From assembly GCA_039090855.1 (NCBI GenBank), contig CM077034.1, positions 224,891,331 to 224,955,330 on the forward strand: 64,000 nucleotides of DNA. Reading direction: 5' to 3'. A program made the position numbers and the translations under genes. Shown here piece by piece: positions 10,756 through 20,971 of this stretch. Source of the DNA: Macrothele yani (lineage: Eukaryota; Arthropoda; Arachnida; Araneae; Macrothelidae). How positions within the stretch are numbered: the stretch's first letter is position 1; each line of letters begins with the position of its first letter. The notes below the pieces were generated by a model. It was given only the letters and a program-made list of their open reading frames with translations, was not told the DNA's origin and did not search any database.

Positions 10756-10973
10756 TTTTTTTTTTGATTGGAGGTTTAACGACCACCGTGAGCAACTCAG
10801 TGGGCTATAAGCAGTCGCCCGTCCTTAATTTAGGGTCACTGGTTCCAGGGAAGGGAGAGAGCCAGTGCCGTAAGACAAACACAACATCCATGCCTGACCA
10901 GGATTCGAACCCGGACCCTTACGGACGAATGATCAGAGGCCAACGCCTTAGACCACTGCGCCACCGGGGCGGC
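10756..10973 (-). mobile_element. tRNA-derived SINE, copy A of composite
   Basis: Same SINE family, minus strand, tail as poly-T at 10756-10765 and 5' end GCCGCCCCGG at 10973. It has no target duplication of its own; the repeat GTATATGAGATT at 10746-10757 is matched only beyond the second SINE, at 11269-11280. Confidence 0.9.
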
Positions 10974-11055
10974 AGAGTGTAATTTTGAATCCTCGTTGTT
11001 GTCCACAGATTTCAATGGAATGTTATATACACCAGGTCTTTCACCCATATATATA

Positions 11056-11268
11056 TTTTTATTGGAGGTTTAACGACCACTGTGAGCAACTCAGTGGGCT
11101 ATAAGCAGTCGCCCGTCCTTAATTTAGGGTCACTGGTTCCAGGGAAGGGAAGAGAGCCAGTGCCGTAAGACAAACACAACATCCATGCCTGACCGGGATT
11201 CGAACCCGGACATTTACGGACGAATGATCAGAGGCCATTGCCTTAGACCACTGCGCCACCGGGGCGGC
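11056..11268 (-). mobile_element. tRNA-derived SINE, copy B of composite
   Basis: Second SINE in the same orientation, 82 bp beyond copy A. The 5' end abuts GTATATGAGATT at 11269, the right-hand target duplication shared with copy A. Its A-tail is short and runs into a TA-rich spacer. Confidence 0.9.
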
Positions 11269-11740
11269 GTATATGAGATTCCTATAAATCAGAAACCACC
11301 TTTGCCATATATAGGCAGCACTAAGAACAAGTTAAAATATAGATTACACCAACATATGAATAATTGGAATAAAAAAAAGAAGCTAAAACAGCATTAACCC
11401 AGTATTGTCTAGAAAATCATCAATGTCCGAAATTCGAAGATATTAAAATTATTAAGGGCTGTAAAAATGAAAGGCAGTTGAGAGTTGCAGAATCGGTGTT
11501 AATTGAAAAAAACAGACCAAGAGTATGTAATATTAATGACCCAAACAACTTAAATGACCATTGGAAAGCCTTAATTAAAGTAGAACAACAATTAAAGAAA
11601 AAAAAAAAAAAAAAAGAACAGCACTGACAATAGATGGCGCCAGAGATACAACGATGCGGAGTTTGCGACTGAAGCCGGAACCTTGATGAATTTGCTCACT
11701 TGATCTGTGGTTAGCAGAGCAGAGGGATAACATCAACCTC

Positions 11741-11767
11741 CTGAGGATGACAGAGTTGCTGTTGAAA
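11741..11767 (+). other. Hammerhead-like motif at PLE 3' end
   Basis: CTGAGGA (11741-11747), one base, GACAG/CTGTT hairpin (11749-11753 with 11759-11763, one G-T pair), then GAAA. Same order and spacing as the motif at 4482-4510, in a different PLE. Confidence 0.4.
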
Positions 11768-11948
11768 GCACTTGGGGATTGTGACTGGCCGAATGAGGTT
11801 AGGGTTTCCTGTAGGGTATTTACGATGTATGAGGCAAATGGAGCACTACGTAAATCACAGTTGACAGTGGTTTGACTGCCGTAAAATGTAAATAGTGTAA
11901 TTATGTAGGTAGTGGCTTTAAATAGAGTGTATGAATGTGTTTTATATA

Positions 11949-13146
11949 CACTGAAGAGCAATTGAATTAGAGACAGCTGGTGTTATGCAAATGTGTCGCT
12001 GTGGGCGGCCCTGTAAACGGAAACGACATGACGTATGCAGCGATCCGACAATATAAGGAGTGATGCGACGGGAATCAGTAAGAGTCGGACGCAGTATGGG
12101 TAAGACGAAGGATCTAAGCGCATTTGATCGTGGGCAAATTGTCTGGGCCCGGCGAATGGGTCACTCCATCTCGGAAGTCGTGCAGTCGCTGGGATTTTCA
12201 TGAGCCACTGTGTCACGGGTGGCACCGTGAGTACATTGAATCCGGTAAAACCATTCCTTCAAGGGCAAACTGCCGTGGACAACAGCGTGTGGATGAGCGG
12301 GGTCATCGTCAGCTAGCTCGCATTGTGAAAGCATATAGACGGGCCACAGTGCAAGAAATCACTCGGCAATTTAACGCTGGTGCACAAAAACGTGTAAGCA
12401 GCCACACCATCCAGAACCATCTCCTCGCTATGGGGTGCAGAAGACATCGTCCCACGAGGGTACCGCTGCTGACCGCACATCACAGGGTGCAAAGATTAGC
12501 ATGGGTGCGGGAACATCGCCACTGGACCCTAGACATGCGGGAAAATGTTGCCTGGACTGATGAGTTGAGATTCACATTGGAACGTGCGGATGGCAGGATA
12601 CGAGTACGGCGCAAACCACATGAAGCGATGGATCCTTCTTGCCAGCTGGGTAGTCTTCCAGCTGTTGGGGGTGGCATTCTAGTCTGGGGACTGTTTACAT
12701 GGACTGAAATGGGACCCCTGGTACGTGTGACATCGTCCCTCACAGGTCAACGTTACCGGGATATCCTGGACGACCATTTGCTCCCGTTTGTGCGTCTTCA
12801 ACATCCCACTGGGGACCTCATCCTGCAACAAGACAATGCAGCTCCCGAATTGTATCCGAATGGTTGGATGAACACTCCACTGACGTGACCTCGCTTTCTT
12901 CTCCAGCTAGGTCACCTGACCTCAATCCCATCGAGCACATCTGTGATGCCATCGAGAGAGATGACCCCCTCCATCAAATCTTCGTGAACTGTAGGAGCTT
13001 GTTCAGGGGTCCTGGATCCGTATGGCTTCCCAACGCTTCCGGTGTATTGCCGAGTCCATGCCGAGACGAATCGCCGCCGTTATCAGGGTGAAAGGTGGTG
13101 CTACACGTTACTAGACAGGTATCCCTAATTCAATTGCTCTTCAGTG
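11949..13146 (+). mobile_element. Tc1-like DNA transposon
   Basis: The ends are perfect inverted repeats over 22 bp (CACTGAAGAGCAATTGAATT and onward, complement at 13125-13146), flanked by TA at 11947-11948 and 13147-13148. The length of 1,198 bp is normal for the group. It sits between the PLE 3' end and the PLE right inverted repeat. Confidence 0.93.
12096..13114 (+). pseudogene. Tc1-like transposase, broken
   Basis: Cut-and-paste transposase of the DD34E group. Start chosen at MGKTKDLSAFDRGQIVWARR, where the N-terminal helix-turn-helix begins. A TGA breaks the first HTH at GFS-stop, and a frameshift follows. The long open part then gives the second HTH (RATVQEITRQFNAG), first Asp in VAWTDELRFT, second Asp in LILQQDNAAPE and, in another frame, the Glu in SPDLNPIEHICDAIE. 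The end is the usual AAVIRVKGGATRY-stop. At least two frameshifts and one nonsense codon make it inactive, although the terminal repeats are intact and could be mobilised in trans. Confidence 0.9.
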
Positions 13147-13356
13147 TACAGTACCTAAATGTGTTAGTATGAGGTATGTAAATAGTACGTCGTGAAATAG
13201 GTATTGAATTGAATATGGGTGTGATGTAAGTGAGTATTTATTAGGTGTATGGTGCATGTGTTTTAGAATTGTGAATTTTAAAGGCAAGTTGCAGAGGGAG
13301 GAGTGAAGGAAGGAAAGAAATAGAATAAAAAAAAGGGGTGTAATGAAGGTTGACAT

Positions 13357-13640
13357 CACTCACATAATAGTGAGTACGCGTCTGGTGTTGACGAGATATC
13401 ACACATGCCAAATAGCAGTCAGAATTCAGCGTTTTTTAGTGTCCTGGGAATGAAAATATGAATGTTTCATGATCTGAGGAATTATTGTAACAATAACAAC
13501 CTGAGAGCAGATATTATGAAAGTTTCAACCTTAAAAGGCCAGCTGCATATGAAAATGTTCTCGTTAACGTGCATGAAGTGTATAAAAGGAATAAAGCTAA
13601 GACCTTTTAGGTAAATGTTTGGCCTTTCTGATTGTGAAGG
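13357..13640 (-). repeat. Right inverted terminal repeat of PLE
   Basis: Partner of 8621-8904 in opposite orientation. The two enclose the PLE, its RTE, SINE and Tc1 passengers, about 5 kb in total. Confidence 0.8.
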
Positions 13641-13738
13641 TTGTTAAAAAAGTTTTAAACTAAAAAACATGACTAGCTGCACAACTAGATCTTAAGCAGC
13701 TAGTCATGTTTTTTAGTATTAAAGATTTTTAACAACCA
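13641..13738. repeat. Hairpin with 21-bp perfect arms
   Basis: Bases 13660-13680 and 13696-13716 are perfect reverse complements (CTAAAAAACATGACTAGCTG on the left). The 15-base loop is ACAACTAGATCTTAA, and the outer arms GTTGTTAAAAA / TTTTTAACAAC extend it imperfectly. It lies directly outside the PLE right repeat. Confidence 0.9.
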
Positions 13739-13939
13739 TATGTTTAATACTAGTTTTTTTATAATTATATTGCATATTAATTTATGATATTAGGCACGAA
13801 TATTTAACAAAATTGTATCAAATCACTAGTCAGTTTTACATTGTTTGAAAAAGCACTAAAGGAATATTATGTTTATAGTTAAATTGCATTCACTTCAGTT
13901 ACGTTGTACTACAATTATGTGTATGTATATAAGTTGAAA

Positions 13940-14635
13940 GTTCATTTAAAAAAAAAATTAAAATGAACTTTCAGAAGACAAAAGTGATGTACAATGCTTT
14001 TACAATAAATGAAGATTTATCGATTGATGGAGAAAAGCTGGAGATAACAGACACGTACGTTTATCTTGGACAGCAGATATCAAGTGAGGGTCACATTGGT
14101 GAAGAAATTAATTGGCGTAAAAACTTGCCTGGAGAGCTTTTGGAAGAAACAGCATAATTTTCAAGAGCAATATGCCATTATGTCTTAAAAGAAAAGTGTT
14201 TGATCAATGCATCCTTCCAGTGCTTACGTATGGTGCAGAGACGTGGACCTTAGCTAAAAGAGACATACAAAGGCTGCAGACAACTCAAAGCAGCATGGAG
14301 AGGTGCATACTTGGTGTAACCAGGAGAGATAAGAAAAGGAACACGTGGATCCGAAAAATGACAAGAGACATCATGATCAGAGTTAAATCCCTGAAATGGC
14401 AATGGGCTGGACATACTGCCAGAAGGACAGATCATCGATGGACAGCCGAAATTTTAGATTGGATTCCAAGGGACAGGAAAAGACCCAGAAGAAGACCACA
14501 TGGAAGATGGGTGGATGAAATTCGAAAGTATGCGGGAGTGACATGGAGGAGACTGGCACAAGACAGACCGTTGTGGAGGAAACTTGGGGAGACCTTCGTC
14601 CAGCAGTGGATTGATAATGGTTGACGATGATGATG
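13940..14635 (+). mobile_element. 5'-truncated RTE LINE fragment
   Basis: Encodes the region from [14 protein letters not shown] through LPVLTYGAETWTLAKRDIQR to QQWIDNG-stop, with a (GATGAT)n tail. A frameshift after EINWRKNLPGELL splits the ORF (13963-14157 and 14172-14624). ATATAAGTTGAAA flanks it at 13927-13939 and 14636-14648, a 13-bp target duplication. At the 5' junction TGAAAGTTCATTT is followed by A-rich sequence and then its complement AAATGAACTTTCA, a small fold-back of the element's own sequence. Confidence 0.9.
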
Positions 14636-14648
14636 ATATAAGTTGAAA

Positions 14649-15069
14649 AATATATAAATTATACTTGACTTGACATTTTTTTCCCTTTAAGGGCCAGGAG
14701 CTCAGGCCCCAGGCAAGCATTAGCCTACCCATGGTTCCCTGCTGTGCGATACTACGAATGTTTATATACGTGTTTCTTAGTAGTATGTATAGTACCTGCT
14801 AGTAATAAAATCAGCCGCTTTATAAACTCAAATTCCCAGGAACAGATTCAAACCAATGCAATATCATTGTAACGTTGCCGGTTAATGAAATCAACACCGC
14901 CGCTTAAAAAAATAAAACATTTTCAGTGATGACGTCAAGCAACTGAGCAACAAAAATCAAGGTCAAAGGTGGAGGAAGGTCGCTGTGCAGAATGCGGAGG
15001 GGCGGAAAACCGGTTCCACAACTAGTTCTGGGCAGCCTGCGAAAGCTTCCTTTCTGCATGTGGTCAATT
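14649..15069. other. Intergenic, nothing recognised
   Basis: Short spacer before the Tigger coding remnant; probably includes the element's 5' untranslated part. GCTTTATAAACTCAAAT near 14818 recurs almost unchanged in direct orientation near 20780, beyond the Tigger end. Confidence 0.4.
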
Positions 15070-16129
15070 TGACATTCAGTTGTGGAGATTAAGTCAGCAT
15101 GTCTAAGTGAAAGGATTTGAGCGTTAGGGAAAAGCAAACAAATGTTGTTGAAATACGACGATTCGCCTAAATGCAGTCAAAGAGAGGCTGCTTCAAAAAT
15201 GGGGGATTTCTCAATCAGCTTTATGTAACTTATATTGAAACAAAGAAGAGAATTTCCTGATCAGGTGGTGATGAATGGGAATTTATCTCGCAAGCGCGAA
15301 GCACGAAGGAAAGTCAGATGAAATTGAGTCTGCACTCGTAGAGTGGTTTAAGAATGCCAGACTGATGAAGGTTCCCCATCTCCCGCTCTATTTCGTGCGA
15401 AAAAGCGCAACATTTTGCTAACCTCCTTGGAGTCAAAAACTTTACGCCTACAGATAGATGGCTGACACGATGGAAGGAACGCAACGTCGTCGTCTACAGG
15501 AAGCTTCGTGGTGAAAAGCAAGATGCAGACTGCGAATCAGCAGACACTTGGAAACCAGAAGTTTTGCCTAAAGTGTTGAAAGACTACAGAGACCGCGTCA
15601 AATTCTTAATGCAGATGAGACTGGCTTGTTGTTCCGTGCTCTGCCTCGACATGCCAGTACCTCAACGTTCAAAAACGAAAGGAATGGAGGAGGGGTAAAA
15701 ATGAAACAACAAGTAACTGTTCTCCTAACGTGCAACATGACCGGATCAGTGAAGAAAACGCCATTGGTCATCAGATTCAGCCAAAAGCCCCGTTGTTTTA
15801 AAGGGGATAAAATTTTTCCAGTGAATTACGTATGCAACAGCAAAATCTTGGGTGACCAGCAAGCTGCTGTTTACAGACTTCCTCCTTCAGTGGGACAGAG
15901 ATCTGAAGAGTGACAAAATTCTTCTCTTTCTTTGAATAAAGCTCATGTTGAGAAATGGCTTCCTAGTTTAATTGAATTAATAATCTAAAGCAACTTATGG
16001 GATTTTACTAGGAAATTTTTTTTTCTTTAATAGCAAATTTTCGGAGAAAACTCTTCTCCTTCTTCAGGCTGTCTTGTTGTTGTCACTTTTTACTTGTCAC
16101 TATCACGGTTAACCTTGACGGTTTAGGTT

Positions 16130-16827
16130 ATTTTTCAACAAATCCTGCCAGATGTTAGGCAGGGAAAATCCTTTGCAGTCATTGATGATGGAATTTTGAT
16201 TTTTCTCAATCTCTATTCCTTCTCTCAGTTTTCTTTTTGGAAATTGCTTTGGAAACTGATTACTTTAAGGGAATTCCATTCCATGCTGTACCCAGTTTCT
16301 CTAACATGCCTATCTAATCCAGTCTTGTTGGAGCAATTTTTATAGCTGCTTTATGCTCAGCTATACGAGTTTCTAGTCTGCGACCTGTTTCACCTATGTA
16401 AGATAGTCCACAACTACAATTTACTTCATAGACTACTCCTTGCATTTTAAAAATATTTTCTTCTCTTTGAACTATTTTAGGGAAAATTTTTTAACTTTGT
16501 TCTCTAAACTTGGAGCTAGCCTAATATTGTATTTTTACTAATTCTCTTTAAAGCCTCGAATAAACCTTTGTGATAAGAAATTTTTCTAGTGAATTTTACT
16601 TGTTGCTTTTGTGGGTTCTTCGTACCATTAAAATTCAGAAGCTTCTCAATTTCTTCTTTAGGATAGTTATTTTCTGCAAGTATGACTTTAAGCTCTTCTT
16701 TTTGGGCTTCTTTTTTATCTGCAGTAGAAACTATTTTATTAATTTTTTCTAAAAACTGACTTGCTACATTTTTCTTAATAGAAACTGGATGATACGAATT
16801 GAAATCCAGTAGTCTTTTAGTATTCAT
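16130..16827 (-). pseudogene. PLE 3' region, left arm of palindrome
   Basis: Minus-strand frame starting MNTKRLLDFNSYHPVSIKK, then VASQFLEKINKIVSTADKKE, KLLNFNGTKNPQ and RKISYHKGLFEALKRISKN. A frameshift after ISKN ends the long frame at 16516; the GIY-YIG part (YEVNCSCGLSYIGETGRRLE) continues in other frames to about 16350. It is the mirror of the better-preserved right arm. RT motifs lie upstream of the truncation and are absent. Confidence 0.82.
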
Positions 16828-17040
16828 TGGTTTTTTATACCAACTAGTGAGGAATTTTTCATCTTCATAATAGATAGTAATATCTAAGAAGTTTATTCTT
16901 CTTTCTTTTTGAAGTTCAATAGTGAACTTAAGGGAATCATCTAATTCATTGAATGAGTCTAATAAACTTTTTAGATATTACTATCTATTATTAAGATGAG
17001 AAATTCCTCACTAGTTGGTATAAAAAAACAATGAATACTA

Positions 17041-17740
17041 AAAGACTACTGGATTTCAATTCGTATCACCCAGTTTCTAATAAGAAAAATGTAGCAAGTC
17101 AGTTTTTAGAAAAATGAATAAAATAGTTTCTACTGCAGATAAAAAAGAAGCCCAAAAAGAAGAGCTTAAAGTCATACTTGCAGAATATAACTATCCTAAA
17201 GAAGAAATTGAGAAGCTTCTGAATTTTAATGGTACAAAGAACCCACAAAAGCAACAAGTAAAATTCACTAGAAAAATTTCTTATCACAAAGGTTTATTTC
17301 AGGCTTTAAAGAGAATTAGTAAAAAATACAATATTAGGCTAGCTCCAAGTTTAGAGAACAAAGTTAAAAAATTTTTCCCTAAAATAGTTCAAAGAGAAGA
17401 AGATATTTTAAAAATGCAAGGAGTAGTTTATGAAGTAAATTGTAGTTGTGGACTATCTTACATAGGTGAAACAGGTCGCAGACTAGAAACTCGTACAGCT
17501 GAGCATAAAGCAGCTATAAAAAATTGCTCCAACAAGACTGGATTAGATAGGCATGTTAGAGAAACTGGGCACAGCATGGATTGGAATTCCCTTAAAGTAA
17601 TCAGTTTCCAAAGCAATTTCTAAAAAAGAAAACTGAAAGAAGGAATAGAGATTGAGAAAAATCAAAATTCCATCATCAATGACTGCAAAGGATTTTCCCT
17701 GCCTAAACATCTGGCAGGATTTGTTGAAAAAATAACCTAA
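17041..17740 (+). pseudogene. PLE linker plus GIY-YIG endonuclease, right arm
   Basis: From 17114 the frame gives the RT-distal linker (MNKIVSTADKKEAQKEELKV, NFNGTKNPQKQQVKFTRKIS) and then a full GIY-YIG nuclease: VVYEVNCSCGLSYIGETGRR carries GIY, a paired-cysteine CxC and YIG; RTAEHKAAI supplies the Arg; KRKLKEGIEIE supplies the Glu. A single TAA follows VISFQSNF at 17621, after which the same frame runs on to GFVEKIT-stop at 17740. Apart from that stop and the missing RT it is the best-preserved GIY-YIG domain in the window. The CxC in front of YIG is typical of PLE endonucleases. Confidence 0.85.
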
Positions 17741-17820
17741 ACCGTCAAGGTTAACCGTAACCGTCAAGGTAAACCGTAACCGTGATAGTGACAAGTAAAA
17801 AGTGACAACAACAAGACAGC

Positions 17821-17849
17821 CTGAAGAAGGAGAAGAGTTTTCTCCGAAA
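17821..17849 (+). other. Hammerhead-like motif at PLE 3' end (mirrored in left arm)
   Basis: CTGAAGA, one base, GGAGAA/TTCTCC hairpin (17829-17834 with 17840-17845), then GAAA. The left arm carries the same motif on the minus strand near 16040-16068. Confidence 0.42.
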
Positions 17850-17957
17850 ATTTGCTATTAAAGAAAAAAATTCCTAGTAAAATCCCATAAGTTGCTTTAG
17901 ATTATTAATTCTTCTCTTGTTGGACAACTGTTTGACACATCCTGCTGACCTTGAATT

Positions 17958-19924
17958 CATCATCATCATCATCATTGTCAACCATTATCAATCCACTGCT
18001 GGACGAAGGTCTCCCCAAGTTTCCTCCACAACGGTCTGTCTTGTGCCAGTCTCCTCCATGTCACTCCCGCATATTTACGAATTTCATCCACCCATCTCCC
18101 ATGTGGTCTTTTTCTGGGTCTTTTCCTGTCCCTTGGAATCCAATCTAAAATTTTGGCTGTCCATCTATGGTCTGTCCTTCTGGCAGTATGTCCAGCCCAT
18201 TGCCATTTCAGGGATTTAACTCTGATCATGATGTCTTCCACTCTCGTCATTTTTCGGATCCACGAGTTCCTCTTCTTATCTCTCCTGGTTATACCAAGCA
18301 TGCACCTCTCCATGCTTCTTTGAGTTGTCTGCAGCCTTTGTATGTCTCTTTTAGTTAAGGTCCACGTCTCTGCACCATACGTAAGCACTGGAAGGATGCA
18401 TTGATCAAACACTTTTCTTTTAAGACATAATGGCATATTGCTCTTGAAAATTATGCTGTTTCTTCCAAAAGTTCTCCAGGCAAGTTTTGTACGCCGATTA
18501 ATTTCTTCATCAATGTGACCCTCACTTGATATCTGCTGTCCAAGATAAACGTACGTATCTGTTATCTCCAGTTTTTCTCCATCAATCGATAAATCTTCAT
18601 TTCTTGTAAAAGCATTGAACATCACTTTTGTCTTCTGAAAGTTCATTTTTAATCCCACTTCTTTACTCTTGTCAGCAAGTTCCTGGATCATACTCTGCAG
18701 CTCTGATGGGGTAGTTGCAAAAATGACTACGTCATCAGCAAAACGAAGGTGGGTTAGATAATCTCCATTAATCTTTATCCCTTTGTTTTCCCAGTTCAGT
18801 GATTGAAAGACATTTTCCAATGTGGCATTAAAGAGCTTCGGAGATATGGTGTCACCTTGTCTCACTCCCTTTCCAATTTTTATGTGTGTTGTATTTTCAA
18901 ACAGCCGAATCTTTGCACTTGCATTTTCATAGATGTTATTAATAATTTTAATGTATGCATCTTCAATACCGAAGGATTTGAAAGCCATTGTAACTGCTGA
19001 TGGTTTCACCGAATCAAAGGCTTTTTCATAATCGATAAAAGCCATGCACAATGGAAGTTCATATTCCCTCGCTCTTTCAATTAGTTCTCTCAGTACGTGG
19101 ATATGATCTATTGTGCTGTAGCCACTCCTGAATCCAGCTTGTTCTCTCGGTTGAGCCATGTCCAGTGTCACCTTCAAGCGGTGTGAAAGAACTTTAGTGA
19201 AGATTTTATAAACCACTGATAGGAGGCTGATAGGTCTGTAGTTCCTGAGATCCTCAATGTCACCTTTTTTATGTAGCAGGATCATTGTAGCATTGTTCCA
19301 ATCCTCAGGAATCTTCCCTTCATTAAGGCATCGAGTGAAAATTTGGGCGAGTACTGTTTCAATTTCTCCACTTGCTTCTTGTATGATGTCTATAGTAATT
19401 CCATCTTCTCCTGGAGCTTTCCCCCGCTTCATGTTCTTGATTGCATGTGCAACTTCTGCTGGGAGGACTGGAAGAACTCTGGTACCTTTCATGATGTCTG
19501 GAGTACATGTATCATCCCTTTCATATAATTTGGAGTAGAAATCTTTCACTCTTGTCAAAATTTCGCCTCTATTTCTTGTTACAGAACCATCTTCTTTTCT
19601 CAGTGCCATAATCTGTTTTCTTCCCTTACTGAGATGTCCCTTTGCTATCTTTAGGCTTTGGTTGTTTTCAATTGCTTTCCTCACTAGCTCACAGTTGAAT
19701 TTCCTTACGTCTTCAGTGATACTTTTTCTTACTGTCTTGCATAGCTCTATATATTCCACTTTGGAAGTCACATCTTCTTTAGTTGTCCTCATCTCTCTTC
19801 TTTTTGCATCAACATTTTGGTTTTTCCTGATAATTTGTTTACATGCAACTTGTTCTTAGACCCAGCTAATTTTGTTGCTGTTTGCATAAGAGCTTTGGTT
19901 AATTCAAGGTCTTCTGCTTTAGAA
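17958..19924 (-). mobile_element. RTE LINE copy, 5'-truncated, about 2 kb
   Basis: The tail (TGA)n appears as TCATCATCATCATCAT at 17960. GACCTTGAATT flanks the copy at 17947-17957 and 19925-19935, the target duplication inside the Tigger gene. At its 5' end TTAATTCAAGGTCTTCT (19900-19916) is the exact complement of target AGAAGACCTTGAATTAA (19921-19937), a hairpin junction. The endonuclease domain expected at the N-terminus is missing. Confidence 0.93.
17978..19792 (-). pseudogene. RTE reverse transcriptase, 604-residue open frame without endonuclease domain
   Basis: Best-preserved RT in the window. In order: MRTTKEDVTSKVEYIELCKT; fingers region [34 protein letters not shown]; motif [17 protein letters not shown] with the catalytic Asp; motif [21 protein letters not shown]; motif C HLRFADDVVIFATTP with the two catalytic Asp; thumb [20 protein letters not shown]; then [17 protein letters not shown] and the C-terminal QQWIDNG-stop. 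The upstream frame (LHVNKLSGKTKMLMQK) is shifted by one base in an A-run next to the first Met; the copy at 32300 reads through there. RT and tail regions show no stop, so insertion was recent. The apurinic endonuclease domain is gone with the 5' truncation. Confidence 0.9.
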
Positions 19925-20566
19925 GACCTTGAATTAAGAAACATTAAATTGGTCTTTCTTCCCCCTAAGACCACCAGCATTACGTAACCACCAGACCAGG
20001 ACATCATTAGATCTTTCAAGTGCCACTATGCAAAACAAGTGGTTCGAAAGGTAATCAAAGAGATCGATTCCTCTTGTTTTGAGTCATGCTCCACTAATGC
20101 CATTTCAAAGTCCTTCACGCTCTCAGATGCAATGCATGCAATCAAAAAAGCTCGGAACTCTCGTACGCCAAAAACAATCGCCAATTGCTTTAAAGAATGC
20201 GGTTTGAATGTGCCCGAAGAAACCATCACATTAGAAGATGCAATTGACTCTACTTTTCAATTGACGATCATCTGCAAACGTCAGTCGGAAAAAACGACTC
20301 TGAAATCGCGGAAGAAATTATGCATTCAAAAGAGCCACTGTGCCAGAAAAGTGACTAGGAGTCCGAGGATGAAGAGGAAGAGATTGCCGACCCACCGCCA
20401 ACGGCAGCCAATGCCCGGCGAGCTTTGCGAGTTCTAAGAACGCTGGAACAAAAAGGAGGTGACACAGATAGTTAGTCAACTGTACTCGTTTACGAACACA
20501 ATTAAAAGATTAATTACAGATTCTACCACAGAAACTACAATAGGACAATTTTTTAAGAAAGCTTGA

Positions 20567-20971
20567 TTGAGGTATGTAAATGTATTGTACTACATGTACG
20601 CGTAATTTTTACTGTTTTAATTAATGCGCACGTACGTACTTATAAATCATTTTAAAAAATTAAACACTTTTAATCACTTTGACTTTACTTATTATAAGTA
20701 CATAGTGTCATTCCAAGTTGCATACATACTTGATTTCATAAAAAGACTTAATTTCAAATCACCGGTTATAGAAATTAGCTACTTTATAAACTCAAATATC
20801 GTTGGAATGGATGTGATCATAATAAGCGGCAGGCACTGTAGTGTGGATTTTCATTTGGGTTCCTTTATTTCTGATTTATCAATTATTTGTAATGTATGCT
20901 ATTAACTGCATCTAACATGGCAAACAAATAAATAAATGTCGTGAACTTAAAAATTATTTGTTAACAAATAA
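20567..20971. other. Intergenic, nothing recognised
   Basis: A/T-rich spacer after the Tigger stop. No open frame with recognisable content. Confidence 0.5.

Larger units (their letters stand above)
8898..11625 (+). pseudogene. Penelope-like element RT plus GIY-YIG, multiply interrupted
   Basis: PLEs encode a reverse transcriptase joined to a GIY-YIG endonuclease. Pieces in order are: an upstream part with YLAKIRNHSTMPEEIK, IPQMFTKIKTHKP and MRVIVSKRNSP (8898-9219); after an RTE insertion, EYHMASMDVRALFPSTPV, which holds the first catalytic Asp; MGSPLSTLFAEII and YCRYVDDIFLL, the YVDD box (10053-10448); a linker with VGAIPYVKGASAEINKLC; the GIY part GVYEI; then, after two SINEs, PPLPYIGSTKNKLKYRLHQH (11269-11396) and a C-terminal IIKGCKNERQLRVAESVLIE. 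Stops and frameshifts occur between the blocks, for example after TPVTPGN. Together the pieces make a near-complete but dead PLE. Confidence 0.85.
15975..17910. repeat. 1.9-kb head-to-head PLE palindrome
   Basis: The left arm (15975-16887) and right arm (16971-17910) are reverse complements over more than 900 bp with small differences, separated by about 83 bp. Outer edges are AATTAATAATCTAAAGCAAC and its complement. Both arms are PLE 3' halves with their 3' ends pointing outward. The block interrupts the Tigger gene. Confidence 0.92.
15070..20566 (+). pseudogene. pogo/Tigger-type transposase, split by PLE palindrome and RTE
   Basis: Three blocks of one CENP-B/Tigger-like DDE transposase. 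Block 1 (15070-15966) has a decayed HTH region, the hallmark ADETGLLFRALPRHAS (first catalytic Asp), TVLLTCNMTGSVKKTPLVI and QKPRCFKG. A short stretch at 17911-17957 gives LLLLDNCLTHPADLE (second Asp). Block 3 (19925-20566) gives LRNIKLVFLPPKTTS, a DQDIIRSFKCHY stretch, DAMHAIKKARNS, TPKTIANCFKECGLN and the C-terminus TTIGQFFKKA-stop. That last motif resembles the PCNA-binding box at the end of pogo transposases. Stops and frameshifts occur throughout block 1. No terminal repeats were confirmed. Confidence 0.82.

Noticed and set aside
17978..19792. Intact autonomous RTE LINE
   Set aside because: The RT frame is open, but the N-terminal endonuclease is absent and the upstream frame is shifted; the copy is 5'-truncated.
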